Source: Campylobacter concisus (GTDB taxonomy: Bacteria > Campylobacterota > Campylobacteria > Campylobacterales > Campylobacteraceae). From it: DNA of 64,000 nucleotides. The translations under genes and the position numbers were made by a program. Shown in pieces: positions 27,445-38,745 of this stretch. The stretch is taken from assembly GCF_003048405.1 (NCBI RefSeq), contig NZ_PIQS01000002.1, positions 186,001 to 250,000 of the forward strand, written 5' to 3'. The notes beneath the pieces are model-generated. The model was not told where the DNA came from, ran no database searches, and was given only the letters and a program-made list of their open reading frames with translations. Positions within the stretch are counted from its first letter, which is position 1, and the number at the start of each line of letters is the position of its first letter.

Positions 27445-28977
27445 TTAGTGTAAAAAGTGTCTAACGCCAGTAAAGTATAGCGACATGCCGTGCTCATCGG
27501 CAGCCTCTATCACCTCATCATCTCTGATGCTGCCACCTGGCTCGATGACACATTTTACGCCGACCTTACTAGCGATGTCAATGCTATCTCTAAATGGGAA
27601 GAACGCCTCACTTGCAAGTACGCAGCCACTTAGATCGATCTTTAGCTCTTTTGCCTTTGCCACGGCCGCACGAGCAGCATCAACGCGGCTTGTCATACCC
27701 ATGCCAATAGCTACCATTGCGCCGTCTTTTACATAAACTACACAGTTGCTCTTCGTTAGCGCAGCCACTTTCCACGCGATCTGAGCGTCCTTTAGCTCGC
27801 TACCAGCTGCAAATTTCTTGCTCATTTGCTTCATATTTTCAAGCTCTTCGTCTTTTACATAGTCTCTTTCTTGAAATACAAATCCACCATCAACGTGCTT
27901 AAAGTCAAATTTATCATTTGAGCGAACTAAAAATTTATTGTCTTGAGTGAAAATTTTGATACGTTTTTTACTCTCAAATACTTTAAGAGCTGCTTCGTCA
28001 ACATTTGCAGCAATTATTACCTCAACATAAATTTCATTTATCTTTTTAGCTAGCTTTTCATCAAGTGTGCCGTTTATCGCTACCACACCGCCGTAAGCTG
28101 AGATCGGATCGCATTTAAGTGCGGCCTCGTAGCTCTCAAGCAAAGTATCTTTTACCGCAAAGCCGCAAGGGTTAGCGTGCTTGATGATAGCCACTGCCGG
28201 TGCGTCATCAAAACTAGTTGCAAGCATTAGTGCACCGTTTATATCGGTCATATTATTGAAACTTGCCTCGCCTTTTAGGGCTCTAAAGTTGTTTGAAAAG
28301 AAGTAGTTAAACTCATAAAGTGCCCCTTTTTGGTGAGGGTTTTCGCCGTATCTGGTGTCAAAAACCTTGCTTCCCACGATAAATCTAGCATCACCAAAGC
28401 CGCTATTAAATCTATCATTCATATAGTTTGCGATCATGCTATCATAAGCCGCTGTATGCTCATAAGCCTTTATCATCAGCGATCTTCTAAACTCAAAATC
28501 ATCGCTTTTTTCTCTTAGGCGCTTTAAAATTTCGTCGTAGTCAAGCACGTTTGTGACAATTAGCACATCTTTAAAATTTTTAGCCGCACTTCTTACCATG
28601 GCTGGGCCACCGATATCGATATTTTCGATGATCTCAGCAAAGTCATCAGTCCTGATTGTAGTCTCTTTAAATGGATATAAATTTACGCAAACCAGGTCAA
28701 TCCCCTCGATGCCGTGCTCTTTTGCCTGAGCCACGTGCGTAGTGTCGTCGCGTTTGTGCAAAATGCCACCATGTATCTTTGGATGAAGCGTCTTTACCCT
28801 GCCCTCAAACATCTCAGGTGAAGCCGTAAATTCGCTAACTTCAGTTGCTTTGACACCATTTTCTTTTAAAAGCTTAAATGTACCGCCAGTTGAAAGTATC
28901 TGCCAGCCAAGCTCTTCTAGCCCCTTTGCAAACTCTACAATGCCCTCTTTATCGCTAACGCTAAGCAATGCTCTCAT
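27445..28977 (-). CDS. purH: Bifunctional AICAR transformylase/IMP cyclohydrolase PurH
   Basis: A 510-residue enzyme for the last two steps of IMP synthesis. The N-terminal MGS-like cyclohydrolase has [30 protein letters not shown] and [15 protein letters not shown]. The transformylase part has [13 protein letters not shown] and [13 protein letters not shown] with the catalytic Lys-His pair, and ends [13 protein letters not shown]...[11 protein letters not shown]. Normal length. Last gene of a unit that begins with purL, 6 kb upstream, and follows a 29000-29572 gene by 22 bases. Confidence 0.97.
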   Translation of the reverse strand: MRALLSVSDKEGIVEFAKGLEELGWQILSTGGTFKLLKENGVKATEVSEFTASPEMFEGRVKTLHPKIHGGILHKRDDTTHVAQAKEHGIEGIDLVCVNLYPFKETTIRTDDFAEIIENIDIGGPAMVRSAAKNFKDVLIVTNVLDYDEILKRLREKSDDFEFRRSLMIKAYEHTAAYDSMIANYMNDRFNSGFGDARFIVGSKVFDTRYGENPHQKGALYEFNYFFSNNFRALKGEASFNNMTDINGALMLATSFDDAPAVAIIKHANPCGFAVKDTLLESYEAALKCDPISAYGGVVAINGTLDEKLAKKINEIYVEVIIAANVDEAALKVFESKKRIKIFTQDNKFLVRSNDKFDFKHVDGGFVFQERDYVKDEELENMKQMSKKFAAGSELKDAQIAWKVAALTKSNCVVYVKDGAMVAIGMGMTSRVDAARAAVAKAKELKIDLSGCVLASEAFFPFRDSIDIASKVGVKCVIEPGGSIRDDEVIEAADEHGMSLYFTGVRHFLH

Positions 28978-28999
28978 TTTTTCTCCTTTATTAAATTTT

Positions 29000-29572
29000 T
29001 TATCTTTTTGTTAAACACATACCTTTTACTAGCAGAAGTTGCCCCATTTTTATATCTTTTGCGATATTCTTTATCGATAAGGCTTCTAGCGTAACCATAA
29101 CATTTGCAGCTGCGTCTATAAAATAATCTTTTCTCTCTACAAAGTTTTCACGCTTTTGACCAACAATATCAACGCTAAAGGCATAGCTTGAAATTTGATT
29201 GCCATCAAAATATCTCGCATCTAATACGCTTAAATTTACAGGTTCCTCTTTCTCAAGCGCCTCGCATATCGGCTTTTTCGAGCTAAATTTCATCACCTTT
29301 ATACCGCGATCATACGAAAAGATATACTCACTAATTTCGTTTAATTTTTTTGCTTGAACTGACATAATGTCACTCTTGTTGCCATCTTTATCGACAAATA
29401 TTATGCTCACATTGCTATCTTTAACATCGTAGTTGCTGATGACTAGCCTTTGATCTCGATAAAGCTCGCTTTGCGTAAGCTTAAATTTTATCTCTTTTCC
29501 ATCGACATTTACCACTTTAAAATCATTACAAAAGCCAGCCACCGCTAGCAGCAAAATAATAAATTTCTTCAT
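29000..29572 (-). CDS. Exported protein of unknown function
   Basis: A 190-residue protein with a signal peptide ([15 protein letters not shown], about 1-16). The mature part is beta-rich: [40 protein letters not shown] alternations and a late [18 protein letters not shown]. No family recognised. It lies one base from the DnaJ-like gene and 22 bases before purH. A periplasmic or outer-membrane-associated role is the only supported inference. Confidence 0.65.
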   Translation of the reverse strand: MKKFIILLLAVAGFCNDFKVVNVDGKEIKFKLTQSELYRDQRLVISNYDVKDSNVSIIFVDKDGNKSDIMSVQAKKLNEISEYIFSYDRGIKVMKFSSKKPICEALEKEEPVNLSVLDARYFDGNQISSYAFSVDIVGQKRENFVERKDYFIDAAANVMVTLEALSIKNIAKDIKMGQLLLVKGMCLTKR

Positions 29573-30307
29573 CTAAACTCCAAATTTCTCTTTTAATCGC
29601 CCATAAGCCTCGTTTATCTCCTGAAGCTTCTTAGTCGAGCGCTCTATCACCTCTTTGCTCTCGCCCCTACCCATTAAAATGTCGGGATGATACTGCCTTA
29701 CAAGCTCTTTGTAACGAGCTTTTACCTCTTCAAGACTTGCATTTTTGCTAAGCCCTAAAACATCAAACGCATCTTTTTCTTGGACCATTTCATCGGGATT
29801 TGCCTCAAATCTTGAGCCATAAAAGCTATCAAATTTAAAGATGATCTCATCAAGCGTTTCTTTATCAATGCCAAATCCATAAGCGATATTTCTTATAACA
29901 TCTTGCTCACTTTTGTTAAATTCTCCATCGATGTAGGCTAAATTTAGAAAAAAAGTGAGCCTAGCCACACAGGTATCGTAGTTTAGATTAAACTCGCGCT
30001 TGTAGTTTCTGGCGGTTTCATAGGCGTTATCTACATTTTCTTTTTGGCTGTTATAAACCTCTTTTAGATACTCACGCACGCCGCTAACGCCGCTAACTTT
30101 CTGGCTTAGATCATCAAGCACTTGAGTGATCAGCCTAGCCTCTAGCTCGCTAACTCTGCCGTCACTTTTAGCTACTTTTGCAAGCAGTGAAACTAGAAAT
30201 TTAGCCTCATCTACATCTGCTTGTTTCTTGCGGTTACTACCTATTTGGACATTCATAAAGAGAAATATCGCACCACCTAATATTAGTAAAAACAGGACTC
30301 CAGACAT
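29573..30307 (-). CDS. DjlA-like membrane-anchored J-domain protein
   Basis: A 244-residue protein: one N-terminal helix (2-20), a TerB/DjlA-like helical domain (about 32-165, with LVSLLAKVAKSDGRVSELEARLI and YIDGEFNKSEQDVIRNIAYGFGI), then a C-terminal J domain (about 178-244) with the HPD motif in VRQYHPDILMG. This matches DjlA, which stimulates DnaK at the membrane. Neighbouring purL/purH synteny resembles the C. jejuni purH-dnaJ-like-purL segment. Co-transcribed with flanking genes (gaps of one base). Confidence 0.9.
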   Translation of the reverse strand: MSGVLFLLILGGAIFLFMNVQIGSNRKKQADVDEAKFLVSLLAKVAKSDGRVSELEARLITQVLDDLSQKVSGVSGVREYLKEVYNSQKENVDNAYETARNYKREFNLNYDTCVARLTFFLNLAYIDGEFNKSEQDVIRNIAYGFGIDKETLDEIIFKFDSFYGSRFEANPDEMVQEKDAFDVLGLSKNASLEEVKARYKELVRQYHPDILMGRGESKEVIERSTKKLQEINEAYGRLKEKFGV

Positions 30308-30308
30308 A

Positions 30309-31370
30309 TTACCACAAGTGATAGATAGTATTTTTTATTTTGCCATTTACTAGCTCGTTTTTACGCCAAGAGCTCTCGTCATTCATCACGTTCCAGCGAC
30401 GCTCTTCAGGGCGGTAGAACCAGTCTTTATCTATCTGATAATAAATTTGCTTGCCATTTGTTTCGATGATATTTGCAATATTGTTATCGTGGTAGCTATT
30501 TTCATCATAGTCGGTAAAAGCTCGCTGACCCATCTCAGAGTAAAGCAGCGTTAGCTCCTGAAGCATTTCATTTAGGTCATCATCCATCTTTTTTACATGA
30601 AGGCCGATCTCGTGTGCCTCTCTAAAGAGGATTGGATATTCATGAGCTGGATAGTCACCATTTAGCCTTTCAGAAATTTCTGCGATCTTTTTATCATCAT
30701 CGATGTGATACCTAAGAAGCTCGGTGCAAATCTTAAGCGATAGCGAGCTAGCACGGTCAACCGCACCAAAGACTAGCGGATGAATATACTCATAAAGCGA
30801 ATTATAAGGGTTTGTGTCGTTTGGCCTATCTTTATCTTGCTCTTTCCAAAGTTTGACCACACGACTAAGTTCGTCCATCGAAACACTTACAAGCTCATTG
30901 CCTTTATTTGTCGGGCTAAGCTCGTGTTTTAGTGAAGTATCAACAGGCGTTAGATAGGCAAGTGGTCCCATGACGATCTCATTTGCGCCAAGTGCCATCA
31001 TGGTAGCAGCTGAGGCGCAGTTTGCAGGTATTAGAGCTATTAAATTTTTGCAGTAATTTCTAAGTGTAGTGATGATCCTAAGAGCAGCAATACCGCTTCC
31101 ACCGTCACTTTTTATAAAAAGATAAGCAGTATCTATCTTTTTACCCTTTAAAATTTCATACATAGCACTCGCATCGTTGCCGCAAACGCTACCAGCATTT
31201 GAATTATAGTAAGTTATCAAGGTGGCGTTTAGTCTTTTTTCGATCGATTTTATTAAATTTTGTGTCTTACTAAAAAGCACTGGCGGCTTTGCTACACCTC
31301 GCTTTTCAACTTGTTCTGCTTCCTTCTGCTCATTTTCAGCCTCAGCGACCTTGCTCTTTTTTAAAGCCAT
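30309..31370 (-). CDS. Serine dehydrogenase proteinase-like (Clp-fold) protein
   Basis: A 353-residue protein of the SDH-proteinase branch of the ClpP/crotonase fold. A charged N-terminus (1-30) precedes TAYLFIKSDGGSGIAALRI and LIALIPANCASAATMMALGANEIVMGPLAYLTPVD (about 113-145), where Ser in ASAATMMALGA is the probable nucleophile, as in SppA and SDH proteinases. There is no signal peptide or helix, unlike SppA. Its C-terminal third, ending with a Trp-rich RPEERRWNVMNDESSWRKN, is not recognised. Lies between purL (three-base gap) and the DjlA-like gene (one-base gap). Protease activity is inferred. Confidence 0.8.
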   Translation of the reverse strand: MALKKSKVAEAENEQKEAEQVEKRGVAKPPVLFSKTQNLIKSIEKRLNATLITYYNSNAGSVCGNDASAMYEILKGKKIDTAYLFIKSDGGSGIAALRIITTLRNYCKNLIALIPANCASAATMMALGANEIVMGPLAYLTPVDTSLKHELSPTNKGNELVSVSMDELSRVVKLWKEQDKDRPNDTNPYNSLYEYIHPLVFGAVDRASSLSLKICTELLRYHIDDDKKIAEISERLNGDYPAHEYPILFREAHEIGLHVKKMDDDLNEMLQELTLLYSEMGQRAFTDYDENSYHDNNIANIIETNGKQIYYQIDKDWFYRPEERRWNVMNDESSWRKNELVNGKIKNTIYHLW

Positions 31371-31373
31371 TTC

Positions 31374-33563
31374 TTAATCCTCTTTTCTAACGATTTTTGC
31401 AAACTCATTTAGATAAATTTCTCTTATCTCATCCACACTCTCATCAATGTCATTTAGTTTAAATCTTCTGCCACCACTAACACCGATCTTTTCAAATTTC
31501 ACACCAAATTTAGCCGCAAGCGCTTCAAATTTAGCCTCGTCTTTCACTCCTACAACTGCTCTTGAAAAGCTTTCATCAAAGATGAAATTTGGCTCTTTAA
31601 ATTTCACTTCGCAATTTACACCGATGTTTGAGATGCTAGCCATTTTTGCTAGCGTGATAGCAAGACCGCCTACGCCTACGCTATTAGCAAACTCTAAAAT
31701 TTGCTCTTTATTTGCCTCTATCACTAGATCCCAAAGGGCTCTCTCAGCTTTATAATCAACCTCTTTTAGCTTACCGCCAACCACATTAAATAGCGCCTTT
31801 GCGTAAAGTGAGGCAGCAAATTCCCCGCTTGTCTCACCAAGCAAGTAAATCGCCCTGCCCTCGCTTAAAAATGTGCTTTTTAGATTTAAGTTTGCATCTT
31901 CATTTACGCCAACTGTGACGATGGCTGGCGTTGGATAGACGCTCACGCCATCTGTGTCGTTATAAAGGCTCACGTTGCCACTCACGACTGGTGTATTTAG
32001 CTCACGGCAAGCCTCTTTTATGCCTTCACATCCCTCTTTAAACTGCCACATTACCTCTGGATTTTGCGGGTTGCCATAGTTTAGGCAGTCGGTGATCGCA
32101 AGTGGCATAGCGCCACTCATCGCTACTTTTCTGCCAGCCGCCGCAACGGCTCTTGCAGCACCAATTTTAGGATCAACAAAATTTGCTCTAGGATCGCACT
32201 GAGCAGCCATAGAGACGGCCTTTTTAGTGCCTTTTACTCTGATACTTGCAGCACCTAAGTGACCAGGCTGTTTTATGGTATTTGTCTGGATATTTGCGTC
32301 GTATTGGTCGTAGATAAAGCTTTTATTTAGCACTTCTGGCTCTTTTAAAAGCTTGAAAAATGCCGTTTTGTTATCAACATTATTTGGAATTTCTAAATTT
32401 ACTATCTCATCAAGATATTTTGGACGTGCAACTGGGCGATCAAGCACCGGAGCTGCCTCACTAAGTGGTCCGATAGGGATTTCGCCTGCTAGCTCGCCAT
32501 GCCAGTAAAGCTGCATCACGCCGCTACTTGTGACCTCACCGATGATCTCAGCATCAAGATCCCATTTTCTAAAAATTTCAAGCACTTTTTGCTCATAGCC
32601 TTTTTTGGCGCATATTAGCATGCGCTCTTGAGACTCGCTTAGCATTAGCTCATAAGGTGTCATGCCAGTTTCGCGCATCGGCACGCGGTCTAGATACATC
32701 TTCATGCCGCTGCCACTTCTGCCTGCCATCTCAAAGCTAGAGCTTGTTAGTCCTGCTGCGCCCATATCTTGGATGCCAATGATGTAGTCTTTTTTAAAGA
32801 GCTCCAAGCAAGCTTCCATAAGCAGCTTCTCAGCAAATGGATCGCCCACTTGCACCGTTGGACGAAGTGATTTGTTCTCGTCATTAAAGCTATCACTAGC
32901 CATGACAGCACCGCCAAGGCCGTCTCTGCCGGTCTTTGACCCCACGTAGATAACTGGGTTGCCAACACCTTCAGCCTTGCCGTAAAAAATTTCATCACTC
33001 TTACAAAGGCCAAGTGCAAAGGCATTGATTAGGATGTTGCCATTAAAACTAGGATCAAATGTGGTTTCACCGCCAACTGTTGGAATACCCATGCAGTTGC
33101 CGTAGTGACCGATGCCCGCAACACTTCCTTTTAGTAGATATCTATGCTTTTTGGCTAGCTCGCCATCGCCTCTTATCTCACCAAAACGAAGTGAGTTCAT
33201 GTTTGCAACAACTCTTGCGCCCATCGTAAAGACATCTCTTAAAATTCCACCAACACCGGTTGCAGCGCCCTGAAACGGCTCGATAAAGCTTGGGTGGTTG
33301 TGACTCTCCATCTTAAACACAGCTGCGATCCCGTCGCCAACGTCGATGACACCAGCATTTTCGCCAGGTCCTTGAATGACCCAGGGCGCCTTTGTCGGAA
33401 AGCCGTTTAGGTATTTTTTACTTGATTTATAGCTGCAGTGCTCGCTCCACATCGCTGAAAATATGCCAAGCTCGAGCAAATTTGGCTCTCTGCCTAGGAT
33501 TTTTAAGATCTCTTCATACTCTTGATCGCTGATTTTATGTGCTTGTATGGTAGCTTTATCCAT
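31374..33563 (-). CDS. purL: Phosphoribosylformylglycinamidine synthase subunit PurL
   Basis: A 729-residue small-type PurL, the ATP-dependent amidotransferase component of the PurLQS complex that makes FGAM. Seen: [12 protein letters not shown] near 38-49, [25 protein letters not shown] near 83-107, [17 protein letters not shown] near 256 and [18 protein letters not shown] near 475. Length fits the PurQ/PurS-dependent type, so purQ and purS must lie elsewhere. It heads the five-gene minus-strand unit ending in purH. Confidence 0.97.
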   Translation of the reverse strand: MDKATIQAHKISDQEYEEILKILGREPNLLELGIFSAMWSEHCSYKSSKKYLNGFPTKAPWVIQGPGENAGVIDVGDGIAAVFKMESHNHPSFIEPFQGAATGVGGILRDVFTMGARVVANMNSLRFGEIRGDGELAKKHRYLLKGSVAGIGHYGNCMGIPTVGGETTFDPSFNGNILINAFALGLCKSDEIFYGKAEGVGNPVIYVGSKTGRDGLGGAVMASDSFNDENKSLRPTVQVGDPFAEKLLMEACLELFKKDYIIGIQDMGAAGLTSSSFEMAGRSGSGMKMYLDRVPMRETGMTPYELMLSESQERMLICAKKGYEQKVLEIFRKWDLDAEIIGEVTSSGVMQLYWHGELAGEIPIGPLSEAAPVLDRPVARPKYLDEIVNLEIPNNVDNKTAFFKLLKEPEVLNKSFIYDQYDANIQTNTIKQPGHLGAASIRVKGTKKAVSMAAQCDPRANFVDPKIGAARAVAAAGRKVAMSGAMPLAITDCLNYGNPQNPEVMWQFKEGCEGIKEACRELNTPVVSGNVSLYNDTDGVSVYPTPAIVTVGVNEDANLNLKSTFLSEGRAIYLLGETSGEFAASLYAKALFNVVGGKLKEVDYKAERALWDLVIEANKEQILEFANSVGVGGLAITLAKMASISNIGVNCEVKFKEPNFIFDESFSRAVVGVKDEAKFEALAAKFGVKFEKIGVSGGRRFKLNDIDESVDEIREIYLNEFAKIVRKED

Positions 33564-33748
33564 TGATGTAACCTTTTAAGAATTTTAAGCCATTTTACAA
33601 TCTTGCTTATAAAAAGTTACTAAAAAGCCTTTTGAAATTTAGCAGAATAAAGCATTATTGAGAGAAATTTGCCTACTTTGATAAGGCCTTTTTATATTAG
33701 CATTTTTAAAATTTATACCAGCGCTTTATTTTTGCTAGCATAGTAATA

Positions 33749-33800
33749 AAAAGTGGCAAAATTTTCAAAACTAGCTCGTAGCTATTTTATTGCCACTTTT
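33749..33800 (-). terminator. Large hairpin between purL and mdaB
   Basis: Outer arms AAAAGTGGCAA and complement (11 bases, perfect) enclose an inner pairing of AAAACTAGCT with TAGCTATTTT. It lies 36 bases past the mdaB stop and reads into TTTTTATTACT on the minus strand, so it is a good rho-independent terminator for mdaB; the plus-strand side is also T-rich. The surrounding gap 33564-33835 has no gene I can support. Confidence 0.7.
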
Positions 33801-33835
33801 ATTTATATTTGCGGTTTTGTTTCTAATTTAAATTT

Positions 33836-34423
33836 CTATTTTGTATTTTTAAAAACTTTTTCAAGATGCGCTTCGTACTCTTTTAGATCTCTTGGCACAT
33901 CTGGCATCTTGATAACATCGTAGCAGACAAAATATGGAAGCGGCCTCATGCCTAAAAACTCATTTGCCTTTCTAAAATGAAAATAAACCCCATCGATCCC
34001 GCGCGCATCAAAAAACTCGCTTGGATCGCTAAATGTCTCGGCTGGAGCGTTCCAAGTAAGGCTTAGCATAAATTTCTTGCCATTTAACAAGCCACCCTTG
34101 CCGTAGTTTTTCGTAGGATCGACCCTATGCCTGCCATCACTCGTATAAAGCTTGCCGTGGCCTGCGGTAAAGACCTCGTCGATATATTTTTTAACTATCC
34201 AAGGCTCACCCATCCACCAAGCTGGCATCTGCCAAACTACCGCATCCATCCAGATAAATTTCTCGACTTCAGCCTCTATATCATAGCCATGATCTATTGT
34301 AGTTTGCTTTATCTCGTGACTCATTTTTGCGAGCTTCTCGCATGCAAGGTCGTGAAGTGTTTGATTTAGTCTGCCATCTGAGTGGGCAAATTTTTTACCA
34401 CCATTTATAAGTAAAATTTTCAT
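33836..34423 (-). CDS. mdaB: NAD(P)H:quinone reductase MdaB-like
   Basis: A 195-residue flavodoxin-fold FAD enzyme that reduces quinones by two electrons and protects against oxidative stress. Typical MdaB text: KILLINGGKKFAHSDGRLNQTLHDLA at the N-terminus, DAVVWQMPAWWMGEPWIVKKYIDEVFTAGHG (about 60-90) and GLLNGKKFMLSLTWNAPAETF. Length is normal. Lies 43 bases downstream of mnmE on the same strand and is followed by a strong terminator, so it could be the end of the mnmE unit or independent. Confidence 0.88.
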   Translation of the reverse strand: MKILLINGGKKFAHSDGRLNQTLHDLACEKLAKMSHEIKQTTIDHGYDIEAEVEKFIWMDAVVWQMPAWWMGEPWIVKKYIDEVFTAGHGKLYTSDGRHRVDPTKNYGKGGLLNGKKFMLSLTWNAPAETFSDPSEFFDARGIDGVYFHFRKANEFLGMRPLPYFVCYDVIKMPDVPRDLKEYEAHLEKVFKNTK

Positions 34424-34465
34424 TGTATCTCCTTTAAAAAACGAAATTTTTAACCAAAAAAACTA

Positions 34466-35791
34466 TCATTTTCCTAAACAAAAATGGCTAAACATCTCGT
34501 CTAAAATTTCACTTCTCTCAAATGGCTTTGTGATGCTTGCAAGCGCCTTTATCGCACTATTTAGCTCATAAGCAAAAATTTCTAGCTCCTCTTCACTAAG
34601 CCTCAAAAACGCTCTTTTTAAAGCCTCACTCGCCTCTTTACAGCTTAAAATTTGGCGGTTTGAGCTTAGCATGATCTCGTCAGTATCTTGTGTCTTGAGG
34701 TAGCTCTCAAGCTCTTTTAAAACTACGCTCGTATCGGTTTTTGCTGAAATTTTGATAGCGCCTTCTAGCTCTATGTCAAATTTAAACACTAGATCGCTTT
34801 TGTTTAGGATAAAAAAGGCTTTTTTATTTGAGTTTGAAACGAGATTAATTATCTCTTTGTCTTGCTCATCGCTTGGATTTGAGCCGTCAAAGACAGCCAG
34901 GATAATGTCAGCTTCGTTTATGGCAGAGATTGAGTAGTTTATGCCGATTTGCTCGATCCTTCCAGCATTTTTTCTTATGCCAGCGGTATCTATTATACGA
35001 ACCAAATGTGAACCTATCTTAAAATTTTCTTCTATTCTATCTCTGGTCGTGCCTGCTTCATCACTTACAATCGCTCTCTCGTAAGCCAAAAATGAGTTTA
35101 AAATAGAGCTTTTGCCAACATTTGGCTTACCAACGATGGCGATCTTAAAGCCATCAATTAGCCCTCTTCTTTGCTCACTAAGTGTGGCTATGCGCTCTAG
35201 TTTCTCACTATTTTTTAAAAGCATCTGTTTGGTCTGCTCTAGTAAATTTGCAGGCAAATCATCATCAGCATAGTCAATCATCGTCTCCACAAAGGCAAGA
35301 GTTTTGACCACTTCGCTTCTGATCTCGCCTACAAATTTACTAAGATCGCCTTGCATTTGGCGGGTTAAAATTTTAGCAGCGATCTCACTTTTTGAAGTGA
35401 TAAGCCCTTGCATCGCCTCTGCTTTTGTTAGATCCATCTTGCCATTTAAAAATGCTCGCTTGCTAAACTCTCCAGGCATAGCAAGCCTTGCACCAGCTTT
35501 AATTAGTTCGTTTAAAATTCTTTCACTAACTACGATACCACCATGAGTTTGAAACTCGACGATATCCTCACCAGTAAAGCTTGCTGGGCCTTTAAAATAT
35601 ATAACGATAGCTTCGTCTAAAATTTCATCATCAAGGGAGTAAATTTTAGCTAGTTTTGCGTATCTTGGCTCTAAATTTGAAAGTTTAAGCAGTTTTAAAG
35701 AGGTGGCTAGGGCGTCCATGCCGCTAAGCCTTACGATAGAAACTGAGCCGATGCCATAAGCTGTGGCAAGGGCTGCAATGGTCTCACTCAT
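34466..35791 (-). CDS. mnmE: tRNA modification GTPase MnmE
   Basis: A 441-residue GTPase that, with MnmG, modifies wobble U34 in tRNAs. Starts [23 protein letters not shown], binds tetrahydrofolate in its N-terminal domain, has Walker [13 protein letters not shown] (about 222) with DEAGTTRD and DTAG motifs ([15 protein letters not shown]), NKSD, and the C-terminal CLGK, the family's catalytic C-x-G-K tetrapeptide. Overlaps jag by four bases. Third to last of the ribosome/membrane-insertion string. Confidence 0.97.
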   Translation of the reverse strand: MSETIAALATAYGIGSVSIVRLSGMDALATSLKLLKLSNLEPRYAKLAKIYSLDDEILDEAIVIYFKGPASFTGEDIVEFQTHGGIVVSERILNELIKAGARLAMPGEFSKRAFLNGKMDLTKAEAMQGLITSKSEIAAKILTRQMQGDLSKFVGEIRSEVVKTLAFVETMIDYADDDLPANLLEQTKQMLLKNSEKLERIATLSEQRRGLIDGFKIAIVGKPNVGKSSILNSFLAYERAIVSDEAGTTRDRIEENFKIGSHLVRIIDTAGIRKNAGRIEQIGINYSISAINEADIILAVFDGSNPSDEQDKEIINLVSNSNKKAFFILNKSDLVFKFDIELEGAIKISAKTDTSVVLKELESYLKTQDTDEIMLSSNRQILSCKEASEALKRAFLRLSEEELEIFAYELNSAIKALASITKPFERSEILDEMFSHFCLGK

Positions 35792-36849
35792 TTTTTGAAA
35801 AAGTCATTTACAACGACAAATTTACCGTCATTGCCGCTTTTTATGCCGACATATTTATCTGGAAATTTCTCGCGTAGCTTCTCAAGTGCGATCTTAACCA
35901 AAACCCCATCAAGTGGCTTCGTTTGGGCTCTACCGCTATTTTGCACACGCTCGATCACGCCATTTAGATACTGATCCATCATCGCTTCTTGATTTTGTAA
36001 AAATTGTGCGATCTCAAGGCGGATAGCAAGGTTGTATTTTGAGTTTAACCAGTTATAAAGCATGTAAGATATCGCTTTATATCTATAACCTTCTTTACCT
36101 ATAAGTAGAGCCGCGTCAGCTCCATCAAGCTCTATAAGTACGGTTTCATCGTCAAATTTGCTAACTTCAATTTTACTAATATCAAAACAACTTGCCTTAA
36201 AAAGACGGTTCATGCCATCTTTGATCTCAGGTAAAATTTTATCAAAGTCGATTGCTGCTTTTTCTTTTTTTTCTTTTTGTAAAGCTTGAGCTGCACTCTC
36301 TTCATCAGTTTGGTTAAAATTTTCAATAATAGAATTATCTAAAATATTTTTAGGAGTATTTTTACCAGCTTGTGGCTCCTTTATTTCTTTTGGCTCATCA
36401 AGTCTCTTTATCACATATCCTGGTTCAGCCTCTTCTTCACTCTTTTGAGCAAATGCATCTTTAGCTAGAGCTTCATTTTTTTCACTTAAATTTGACTTTT
36501 CATTTTTATGCTCTTTTTGATCAAATTTAGTTTCGCTTTTTTCATCTCTATGTTTTTTAGGGCCTCGCTTTTTATCACTATGATCGTGTTTTTTAGCTTG
36601 CTTTTTATCTTCTTTTATAGCCTCGTTCTCATCATTTTTTTTAGCAAAATTTCTATCATTTTTTGGTTTATGTTGTGGTTTTGGCTGATTTTCTAAATTT
36701 GCTTCAATGATCGCACTTCTTTTAAAAAATCCAAAAAAACCACTGCTTGGATGCTGTAAAACTTTTATATCAAGCTGGGTTACTGAGCAGTTAAGCTTCT
36801 CAGCTGCCTTTTGAAATGCCTCTTGAAGGGTATTTGCTTCTATTTTCAT
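35788..36849 (-). CDS. jag: Jag/KhpB RNA-binding protein
   Basis: A 353-residue protein with a Jag-N domain (about 1-50, [38 protein letters not shown]), a very long Lys/Glu-rich low-complexity linker (about 55-200), a KH-like domain (about 205-280, [23 protein letters not shown]) and a C-terminal R3H-like domain (about 285-353). It binds RNA and is linked to cell elongation and division in other bacteria. Start overlaps the yidC stop by one base (TAATG), the usual yidC-jag coupling. Confidence 0.93.
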   Translation of the reverse strand: MKIEANTLQEAFQKAAEKLNCSVTQLDIKVLQHPSSGFFGFFKRSAIIEANLENQPKPQHKPKNDRNFAKKNDENEAIKEDKKQAKKHDHSDKKRGPKKHRDEKSETKFDQKEHKNEKSNLSEKNEALAKDAFAQKSEEEAEPGYVIKRLDEPKEIKEPQAGKNTPKNILDNSIIENFNQTDEESAAQALQKEKKEKAAIDFDKILPEIKDGMNRLFKASCFDISKIEVSKFDDETVLIELDGADAALLIGKEGYRYKAISYMLYNWLNSKYNLAIRLEIAQFLQNQEAMMDQYLNGVIERVQNSGRAQTKPLDGVLVKIALEKLREKFPDKYVGIKSGNDGKFVVVNDFFKK

Positions 36850-38402
36850 TAAGCCTTTACCTCCGCAGCTTTTTTATGTTTTTCAAAAAGTTTATTTACA
36901 AACACTTGCTGAACAACCGAGCAAACGTTATTTACAAACCAGTAAAGTGTAAGACCGGCTGGGAATGTCACGAAGAAAAATGTAAATATAAGAGGTAAAA
37001 ATTTCATCACCTTTTCTTGCATAGGATCAGTAAAAGTTGTTGGTGTAAGCTTTTGCTGTAAAAACATCGTTAGACCCATCAAAATAGGCAATACAAAATA
37101 TGGATCCATTACTGAAAGATCGTGTATCCAAAGTATCCAAGAAGCACCTTTTAACTCGATCGCATTTAATAAGACGCGGTAGATCGCAAAAAATACCGGA
37201 ATCTGAAGCAAGATTGGCAAGCATCCACCCATTGGATTTGCGCCATGCTTTTTATAAAGCTCCATCATATGAACTTGCATTTTTTGCTTATCATCTTTAT
37301 ATTTTGTCTGAAGCTCTTTTACCTTTGGAGCAAGCTCTTTTAGCTTATTCATCGATAGCATGCCCTTATATGTAAGTGGGAATAAAACTATCCTTATGAC
37401 AAGCGTTAATACAACTATCGCCCAACCCCAGTTGCCAATGTAGTTATGCAAGAAATTTAAAAATGCAAACATCGGTTTTGCTATAAATGTAAACCAACCA
37501 TACTCAATAACATCATTTAATCTCTCGTCCATTGAGCTTAAAATTTTATGCTCTTTTGGTCCGATATATGCACCTAATTTTAAATTATCATTTGCCTTTA
37601 CAAAAAGAATAGGATTATTGTTAGAATCTTTGTCTACGGCTACTTCAAATGGCTTTTCAAATGAGTAAAATAGAGTTGTATAGTATCTATCAGAGGCGGC
37701 TGCTATTGTGGTATTTGCATAGTTTTTAACCTCTTTGGCGTCACCATCTTCTATAATATTTAGGCTATCATCTGCATTTCTAAGCATAACGCCATGAACT
37801 GTGTAGCTATCTACTGCGATGTTTGGCCTAAAGCCAGGAGTGATGAAATAATCAACATTTTTACTTAAATTTACTTCAACTTCATATCTACCATTTGGGT
37901 AAAATTTGATATTTTTTGTAATCGTAACGCCATCTAAATTTTGAGTAAGTTTTATGGTTCTAGGCTCTCTGCTGGCATCTATCTCGCTAGCGTCACTGCT
38001 ATATGCAACCTTAAAGGCATCAGTATTTAAAGTACTATCGTTAAATCTAAGCTCAAGTGGCAATGGATTTTGCGAAACAAGCTCGATTTTGTTGCCATCT
38101 TCTGTTTTATATTTCTCTTCAGTTAGATAGAATTTTGAAATTCTTCCTAGCTTATCTATTTTTGCTTCGTAGCTTTGACCTTTAATAGTAGCGATTATCT
38201 CATTTGAAGCTAAATTTTCATTTGATTTTGGTGTATTTTGATTTGTATTTGGAGCTTTATTTTGATCTATTGCTTGAGACATTGTAGTTTGGTTTTGCTC
38301 AGGCACCACTCTTTTTGGCATAAAAAAATCATACACTATAAAAAAAACAATAGATAAAAGCGCTGCAAGAAGCAACCTTTTTTGCATAGACATCTGTTCC
38401 AT
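36849..38402 (-). CDS. yidC: Membrane protein insertase YidC
   Basis: A 517-residue insertase of the Gram-negative type: helix near 10-28, a large periplasmic beta-sandwich domain (about 45-320), then five helices including NWGWAIVVLTLVIRIVLFPLTY and a hairpin rich in Lys (ELAPKVKELQTKYKDDKQKMQ). The conserved Arg of the hydrophilic groove falls in RIVLFPL. It inserts membrane proteins alone or with SecYEG. One base separates it from yidD. TAAAGGAAAA is upstream of ATG 38402. Confidence 0.97.
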   Translation of the reverse strand: MEQMSMQKRLLLAALLSIVFFIVYDFFMPKRVVPEQNQTTMSQAIDQNKAPNTNQNTPKSNENLASNEIIATIKGQSYEAKIDKLGRISKFYLTEEKYKTEDGNKIELVSQNPLPLELRFNDSTLNTDAFKVAYSSDASEIDASREPRTIKLTQNLDGVTITKNIKFYPNGRYEVEVNLSKNVDYFITPGFRPNIAVDSYTVHGVMLRNADDSLNIIEDGDAKEVKNYANTTIAAASDRYYTTLFYSFEKPFEVAVDKDSNNNPILFVKANDNLKLGAYIGPKEHKILSSMDERLNDVIEYGWFTFIAKPMFAFLNFLHNYIGNWGWAIVVLTLVIRIVLFPLTYKGMLSMNKLKELAPKVKELQTKYKDDKQKMQVHMMELYKKHGANPMGGCLPILLQIPVFFAIYRVLLNAIELKGASWILWIHDLSVMDPYFVLPILMGLTMFLQQKLTPTTFTDPMQEKVMKFLPLIFTFFFVTFPAGLTLYWFVNNVCSVVQQVFVNKLFEKHKKAAEVKA

Positions 38403-38403
38403 T

Positions 38404-38745
38404 TTATTTTTTTTCCTTTAATTTATCTAATACTTTTACGACATAAAATTTACTATTCTGACAAGGGACAAACCAAAAATTTACATTTCTGGTATCACTT
38501 TTTTGAAATATAAAACATAAGTTAAATTTTTTGTAGATGATTGGGTAGTTGATACCGCCTTTAAAAAGCTGATTACATTTTAAAATTCGCATGAAGGTTG
38601 CAAAAAAAGCAGAAAAAAAACTATTTGTTTGAAATTCCCAAATCGCGTATTGTGAACAAGTCGGGTAATAGCGACAGCTTTTTGGTAGAAGTATGGAAAT
38701 ATATTTTTGATAAAAAGCGATAGCTTTAATCGCAATTTTTTTCAT
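38404..38745 (-). CDS. yidD: Membrane insertion efficiency factor YidD
   Basis: A 113-residue protein. [17 protein letters not shown] opens an amphipathic helix; CRYYPTCSQYAIWEF is the diagnostic YidD motif and RILKCNQLFKGGINYP the second. It helps YidC-dependent insertion. I start it at ATG 38745, which overlaps the rnpA stop as ATGA; the longer reading from 38775 begins with a TTG inside rnpA and adds ten residues not seen in the family. The C-terminal 35 residues are longer than usual. Confidence 0.92.
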   Translation of the reverse strand: MKKIAIKAIAFYQKYISILLPKSCRYYPTCSQYAIWEFQTNSFFSAFFATFMRILKCNQLFKGGINYPIIYKKFNLCFIFQKSDTRNVNFWFVPCQNSKFYVVKVLDKLKEKK

